Assembly: GCF_900100605.1 (NCBI RefSeq)
Contig: NZ_FNCN01000025.1
Location: 1 to 64,000 of the forward strand
Length of the DNA: 64,000 nucleotides
Direction: 5' to 3'
From: Sinosporangium album
GTDB lineage: Bacteria; Actinomycetota; Actinomycetes; Streptosporangiales; Streptosporangiaceae
Shown: positions 60,428-64,000 of the stretch, in pieces
How positions within the stretch are numbered: the stretch's first letter is position 1
Layout: each line of letters starts with the position of its first letter
Made by a program: the position numbers and the translations under genes
Notes under the pieces: model-generated
What the model saw: only the letters and a program-made list of their open reading frames with translations
What the model was told of the DNA's origin: nothing
Database searches by the model: none

Positions 60428-60515
60428 GCGCAGGAGGCCGTCCACCGGCGGTGACCGCCGACTGATTCGGGGAGCATGGCGGAGGCGCACACCCAAGGTC
60501 AAGTTCATCCGTATC

Positions 60516-61994
60516 ATGCCTTGTGTGCCCCCTCGCCATGGTCCCGCCGATTACCACCACCACCCCGTTCACGGACCCGGACCTGGCCATCCGCCGCAGC
60601 GCACCCCGCGCACCAGTCTGTTCTGGGGGCTGGCGCCGCTGTACAGCCTCGGCATGGCCACTCCGTTCCTCATGGTCCACGCGGCGATCAGGCTGAGGAG
60701 CGCCGTCATCGCGTCCGCCGGGGCCGCATACTTCGTGCTGCTGATGTTCTACCTGGTGGCCTCCAGCGCCTTCGACGACAAGGACCCGGCGACCCCCGAG
60801 GACCCTCGTTTCACCCTCGCCATCAGCGCGCACCTGCTGATCGGCTGGATCGGCGGCACGGTCCACGCCATGGTGCTGCGCAAGTCGGTCTTCCGGCCCG
60901 TGCCCGTCCACCGCGCATCCCACCTGCCGCCCGCTCCGCAGCCCGCGCGCTACCCGCCGGGCACCGTGCCGCGGCAGCAGCCGCACCGGGCGCCCACCGC
61001 CCCCTCCACGCGCCAGTGGCAGGGACCGGGGCACCGGCCGCCGCCCCACCCCTCTCCGGCGCCCCCGCCCTCCCACGCCCAGCCGTACCGACCGGCGCCC
61101 GCTCACCCGCCGCGGCCCACCACAGGTCCGTCGCAGCCCTCCCAGCCCTCCCAGCCGTCCTGGCCGGACACCCGCCACTCCCAGCCCTCCTATCCCAACG
61201 CCGGTCCGCCGCACTCCCTCCAGCCCGCCCGGATCGGCCCCTACGTCCCGACCCGCACGCTCGGCGAAGGCGGGCAGGGCACCGTCTACCTCGCCCAGGC
61301 GCCGAACGGGGGACTCGTCGCGGTCAAGGTGCTGAACAGCAGGGCCATCGGCGGTCTGGCCGAACGCGAGAGCTTCCTCAAGGAGGCCGAACTCGCCCGC
61401 CGGGTGCGCTCCTTCTCCACCGCCCGCGTCATCGACACCGGCATGGCGGACGACCTCGTCTACATCGTCAGCGAGTACGTGCCCGGCCCCTCGCTCGACA
61501 AGCTCGTCCGCGAGCAGGGCCCGCGCGACGGCGACAGCCTCACCCGCATCGCGGTGGGCACCATCGCCGCGCTCAAAGGCATCCACGCCGCCCACGTCGT
61601 GCACCGCGACTTCAAACCCGCCAACGTGCTCATCGGCTCCGACGGGCCCCGCGTCATCGACTTCGGCATCGCCAAGTCGCTCGACCGCCACACCATGACC
61701 TCCGGCGACCTCAAGGGCACCCTCGTCTACATGTCGCCGGAGCAGATCTCGGGCGACACCGTCGCCCCCGCCTCCGACATCTTCAGCTGGGGTGCCACCA
61801 TGCTCTTCGCCGCCACCGGGCGGCACGCCTTCGGCGGCAACTCCCACCCCCACATCTTCCGCATGATCACCAGCCACCACCCGGACCTCTCCGTGCTCCC
61901 CCCGGCCCTGCGCGGCCCGGTCGGCGCCTGCCTCGCCAAGAACCCGGGTGAGCGCCCCAACGCCACCGACGTCATGCTCGCCGTCACCAACTGA
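60516..61994 (+). CDS. Ser/Thr protein kinase with N-terminal membrane domain
   Basis: The 492-residue product has two or more membrane segments near the N-terminus (about 35-55, 63-82, 101-118), then a Pro-rich linker (about 130-235). The C-terminal kinase (about 240-492) has GEGGQGTVYLA, VAVKVL, HRDFKPANVL, DFGIAKSL and SPEQISG. Most actinobacterial kinases of this family have the order reversed (kinase first). It is convergent with a second kinase gene. Confidence 0.9.
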   Translation: MPCVPPRHGPADYHHHPVHGPGPGHPPQRTPRTSLFWGLAPLYSLGMATPFLMVHAAIRLRSAVIASAGAAYFVLLMFYLVASSAFDDKDPATPEDPRFTLAISAHLLIGWIGGTVHAMVLRKSVFRPVPVHRASHLPPAPQPARYPPGTVPRQQPHRAPTAPSTRQWQGPGHRPPPHPSPAPPPSHAQPYRPAPAHPPRPTTGPSQPSQPSQPSWPDTRHSQPSYPNAGPPHSLQPARIGPYVPTRTLGEGGQGTVYLAQAPNGGLVAVKVLNSRAIGGLAERESFLKEAELARRVRSFSTARVIDTGMADDLVYIVSEYVPGPSLDKLVREQGPRDGDSLTRIAVGTIAALKGIHAAHVVHRDFKPANVLIGSDGPRVIDFGIAKSLDRHTMTSGDLKGTLVYMSPEQISGDTVAPASDIFSWGATMLFAATGRHAFGGNSHPHIFRMITSHHPDLSVLPPALRGPVGACLAKNPGERPNATDVMLAVTN

Positions 61995-62040
61995 CGATCA
62001 CCAACCCGACCATCACCAACCGACGTCCACCAACCGACCG

Positions 62041-62937
62041 TCACCAGCTGATCCGCGCCACGGCCCTCGCATACAGGTGGACCGGCCGCAGCCCCCGGTC
62101 CACCACCCCCGGCAGCGGTGGCAGCGCCCGCGCGTACGGCAGGAGCCGACGGACCACGTCCTCCGCCCGCCGCGGGCGCCGCTCCGGCTCCTTGGCCAGC
62201 AGCGACATCACCACCTCGTCCACCTCGGCCGGCACCGACGGCTCCAGCACCGCGGGCCGGACCGGCTCGCGCTCCAGATGCCCCCGCACCTCCAGCGCGG
62301 GGTCGGCGGCCTCGAACACCCTCCGCCCGGTCAGCATCTCGTAGAGCACGCAGCCCACCGCGTACAGATCCGTCGCAGCGCCGACCCGTCCCCACGTGAT
62401 CTGCTCGGGCGCCATATAGACGTCCGTGCCCGGCCGGTCCATCGTCCCCGTGATCAGCGACTGCTCCGAGGAATCCAGCACCGTCGCCATGCCGAAGTCG
62501 AGCACCACGACGGTCGCGTCGCGGCACACCATCAGATTCGACGGCTTGAGATCCCGGTGGATCAGCGACCGCTCGTGCGCCGCCGACAGCACCGCGCACA
62601 CCTGCGCCCCGATCAGCGCCGCCCACGGCACGGGCACCTGGTCGTGCGCGTCGAGGACGTCCGTCACCGTCCAGCCCTCGACCAGGTCCATGACCAGGAA
62701 CAGGCCGAAGTCGTCGCTCCCGAAGTCGTGCACCGCGGCCACGCCGGGGTGGCGGAACGACGCCATCACCCGCGCCTCCCGGTTGAACCGGCGCACCGCG
62801 TCCTCCGTCAGGCGGTCCCCACGGATCCGCTTCACCGCCACGGGACGGCGCAGCCGTACGTCCACCCCCTCCCACAGCTCCCCGATCCCCCCGCGCGCCA
62901 GCGCCTGGCGCAGCTCGTAACGCCCGGCGACCATCAT
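62041..62937 (-). CDS. soluble Ser/Thr protein kinase
   Basis: A 298-residue kinase without membrane segment: ARGGIGELWEG, VAVKRIR, HRDLKPSNLM, DFGMATVL and APEQITWG. ATG 62937 has AGGAGG with 8-nt spacing; ATG 62964 is an alternative. Its C-terminal 30 residues (LPPLPGVVDRGLRPVHLY) are outside the kinase fold. It is convergent with the membrane kinase and divergent from nsrR. Confidence 0.9.
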   Translation of the reverse strand: MMVAGRYELRQALARGGIGELWEGVDVRLRRPVAVKRIRGDRLTEDAVRRFNREARVMASFRHPGVAAVHDFGSDDFGLFLVMDLVEGWTVTDVLDAHDQVPVPWAALIGAQVCAVLSAAHERSLIHRDLKPSNLMVCRDATVVVLDFGMATVLDSSEQSLITGTMDRPGTDVYMAPEQITWGRVGAATDLYAVGCVLYEMLTGRRVFEAADPALEVRGHLEREPVRPAVLEPSVPAEVDEVVMSLLAKEPERRPRRAEDVVRRLLPYARALPPLPGVVDRGLRPVHLYARAVARISW

Positions 62938-63047
62938 GGGCGACACCTCCTGCCTTGTGATCATTTATTGACACTCTAGGGTTTCGCTTTCGCTCATCAC
63001 CCCCCGGAGTGCCAGGATCACTGGCGGCGACGCCGTACCGTAATGGC

Positions 63048-63482
63048 ATGCGCCTCACCGCCTTCACCGACATCTCGCTCCGCATCGTGATGCGGCTGGC
63101 CGTGGCGGACCACACCGAATCGCCCACGACGCGGTCGGTCGCCGAGGCGCTCGCCGTGCCGTACACCCATGCCGCGAAAGCGGTCGCGCGCCTGGGAGAG
63201 CTGGGCCTGGTGGAGACGCGGCGGGGCAGGGGCGGCGGCCTGCGCCTCAGCGAGACGGGGCGCCGCGCGTCGGTCGGCGGCATCGTCCGCGAGCTGGAGG
63301 GCGCCGGGGAGGTCGTGGGGTGCGACGACGAGCCGCCGTGCCCTCTGCGCGCGGCCTGCCGGCTGCGCGCGGCGCTGCGTGCCGCGCGTGAGGCGTTCTT
63401 CGCGTCGCTGGATCCCGTCACGGTCGAGTCCCTCGTGGCCTCCCCCACCGGGCCGGTGCTGCTCTCCCTCACCCCGCGCTGA
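63048..63482 (+). CDS. nsrR: Rrf2-family nitric oxide-sensing repressor NsrR
   Basis: A 144-residue Rrf2 protein: winged helix at about 1-70 (LTAFTDISLRIVMRLAV; VPYTHAAKAVARLGELGLV), then cysteines in GCDDEPPCPLRAAC that bind an iron-sulfur cluster as in NsrR. It should derepress the following flavohaemoprotein gene on reaction with nitric oxide. ATG 63048 gives the standard length. Confidence 0.92.
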   Translation: MRLTAFTDISLRIVMRLAVADHTESPTTRSVAEALAVPYTHAAKAVARLGELGLVETRRGRGGGLRLSETGRRASVGGIVRELEGAGEVVGCDDEPPCPLRAACRLRAALRAAREAFFASLDPVTVESLVASPTGPVLLSLTPR

Positions 63483-63522
63483 TCACCACCCCCCGGGCGA
63501 GGGGGCGACTGGGCCGCTTCTT

Positions 63523-63545
63523 AATATTCATTTGAGATTCCAATT
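63523..63545 (+). promoter_or_regulatory. probable NsrR operator upstream of hmp
   Basis: The 23-bp site begins AATATTCATTTGAGAT and ends TCCAATT. It has the CATnTGAGAT core and flanking AAT/ATT arms that I recall from Streptomyces NsrR sites before hmpA. It lies 45 bp before the hmp start in an AT-rich stretch. Confidence 0.6.
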
Positions 63546-63590
63546 TAAGTCTCTGTGGAATCTCCCCCTTCATCGCGCCCAGGAGGTCCC

Positions 63591-64000
63591 ATGCTGTCCC
63601 CCGAGTCCGCCGAGCTCGTGCGCGCCACCCTGCCCGCCGTCGGCGGGGCGCTCGATCCCATCACCACGCGGTTCTACGCCACGATGTTCGCCGAACAGCC
63701 GCACCTGCTCGACGGGATGTTCAACCGCGGCAACCAGGCGAACGGCGAACAACGCCAGGCCCTCGCCGGCTCCATCGCCGCCTTCGCCGGCGCCCTCATC
63801 GACCACCCCGAGCAGCGCCCCGACCGCATGCTCGGACGCATCGCCCACAAGCACACCGCCGTCGGCGTCACCTCCGACCACTACATCGTCGTCCACAAAT
63901 ACCTCTTCCGCGCCATCGCCGACGTCCTCGGCGACGCCGTCACACCCCAGGTCGCCGCGGCCTGGGACGAGGTCTACTGGCTGATGGCGGGCGCGCTCAT
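63591..64000 (+). CDS. hmp: flavohaemoprotein (nitric oxide dioxygenase), N-terminal part
   Basis: The 136 visible residues form a globin domain (LSPESAELVRATLPAVGG; heme-contacting HKHTAVGVTSDHY with the proximal His). The FAD and NAD domains lie beyond the window end. AGGAGG precedes ATG 63591. It detoxifies nitric oxide to nitrate and pairs with nsrR. Confidence 0.9.
   Translation, partial: MLSPESAELVRATLPAVGGALDPITTRFYATMFAEQPHLLDGMFNRGNQANGEQRQALAGSIAAFAGALIDHPEQRPDRMLGRIAHKHTAVGVTSDHYIVVHKYLFRAIADVLGDAVTPQVAAAWDEVYWLMAGAL

Overview
The window is about 70 percent GC, uses GC-rich third codon positions, and carries marker genes of the Actinomycetota: mycothiol ligase MshC, PAC2, DUF3090, DUF3099, acVLRF1, an SCO1664-type kinase-fold protein and an InhA-type FabI. 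The gene order resembles chromosomal cores of the Streptosporangiales or Streptomycetales; the frequent GCCGTACGGC decamer fits Streptosporangiaceae. The genus is an inference. No rRNA, tRNA, prophage or CRISPR array was found.

Left end (1-8.1 kb): a cut-off TnpB gene of an IS200/IS605-type element, with its left-end hairpin, abuts a NarL-type response regulator. A five-gene peptide ABC importer (oppC, oppA, oppB, oppD, oppF) follows on the minus strand, then a small membrane protein.

Core block (8.1-28.6 kb): HAD phosphatase, cobalamin-dependent metH, PAC2, a TetR-like protein lacking its HTH, a HemD/winged-helix fusion, peptide deformylase, then mshC with NRDE, SCO1664-type, DUF3090 and histidine-phosphatase genes. 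Next come an aldo/keto reductase, a proline-rich secreted protein, fabG-fabI divergent from tldD-tldE, dodecin and DUF3099.

Middle (28.6-44.6 kb): a 6C-like small RNA of three hairpins with CCCCCGT loops; molybdenum cofactor genes (moaA, mobA, DUF6457); RtcB; a secreted repeat protein; POT and TRIC transporters; a divergent MocR/YczE pair; a GH15 glucosidase; a sulfotransferase-like protein; and an ABC exporter.

Right part (44.6-64 kb): enoyl-CoA hydratase, a small HTH protein and an ABC-F ATPase, then hisE-hisG-acVLRF1. A decayed stretch with deleted NmrA and TetR genes follows, then a membrane-anchored Mrr-type nuclease, DUF4291, and two paralogous secreted proteins sharing an upstream dyad element. 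The end carries DUF1876, a universal stress protein, an exonuclease-BRCT protein, a CE1758/CE1759-type flavin pair, an AAC(2')-type acetyltransferase, two convergent Ser/Thr kinases, and an nsrR-hmp nitric oxide module with a recognisable NsrR-type operator, cut by the window end.

Most of this is ordinary chromosome. The least explained items are the three-member secreted protein family with its duplicated promoter element, the triple C-loop RNA, the membrane-tethered Mrr nuclease, the mosaic ABC-F gene near acVLRF1, and several genes carrying internal deletions.
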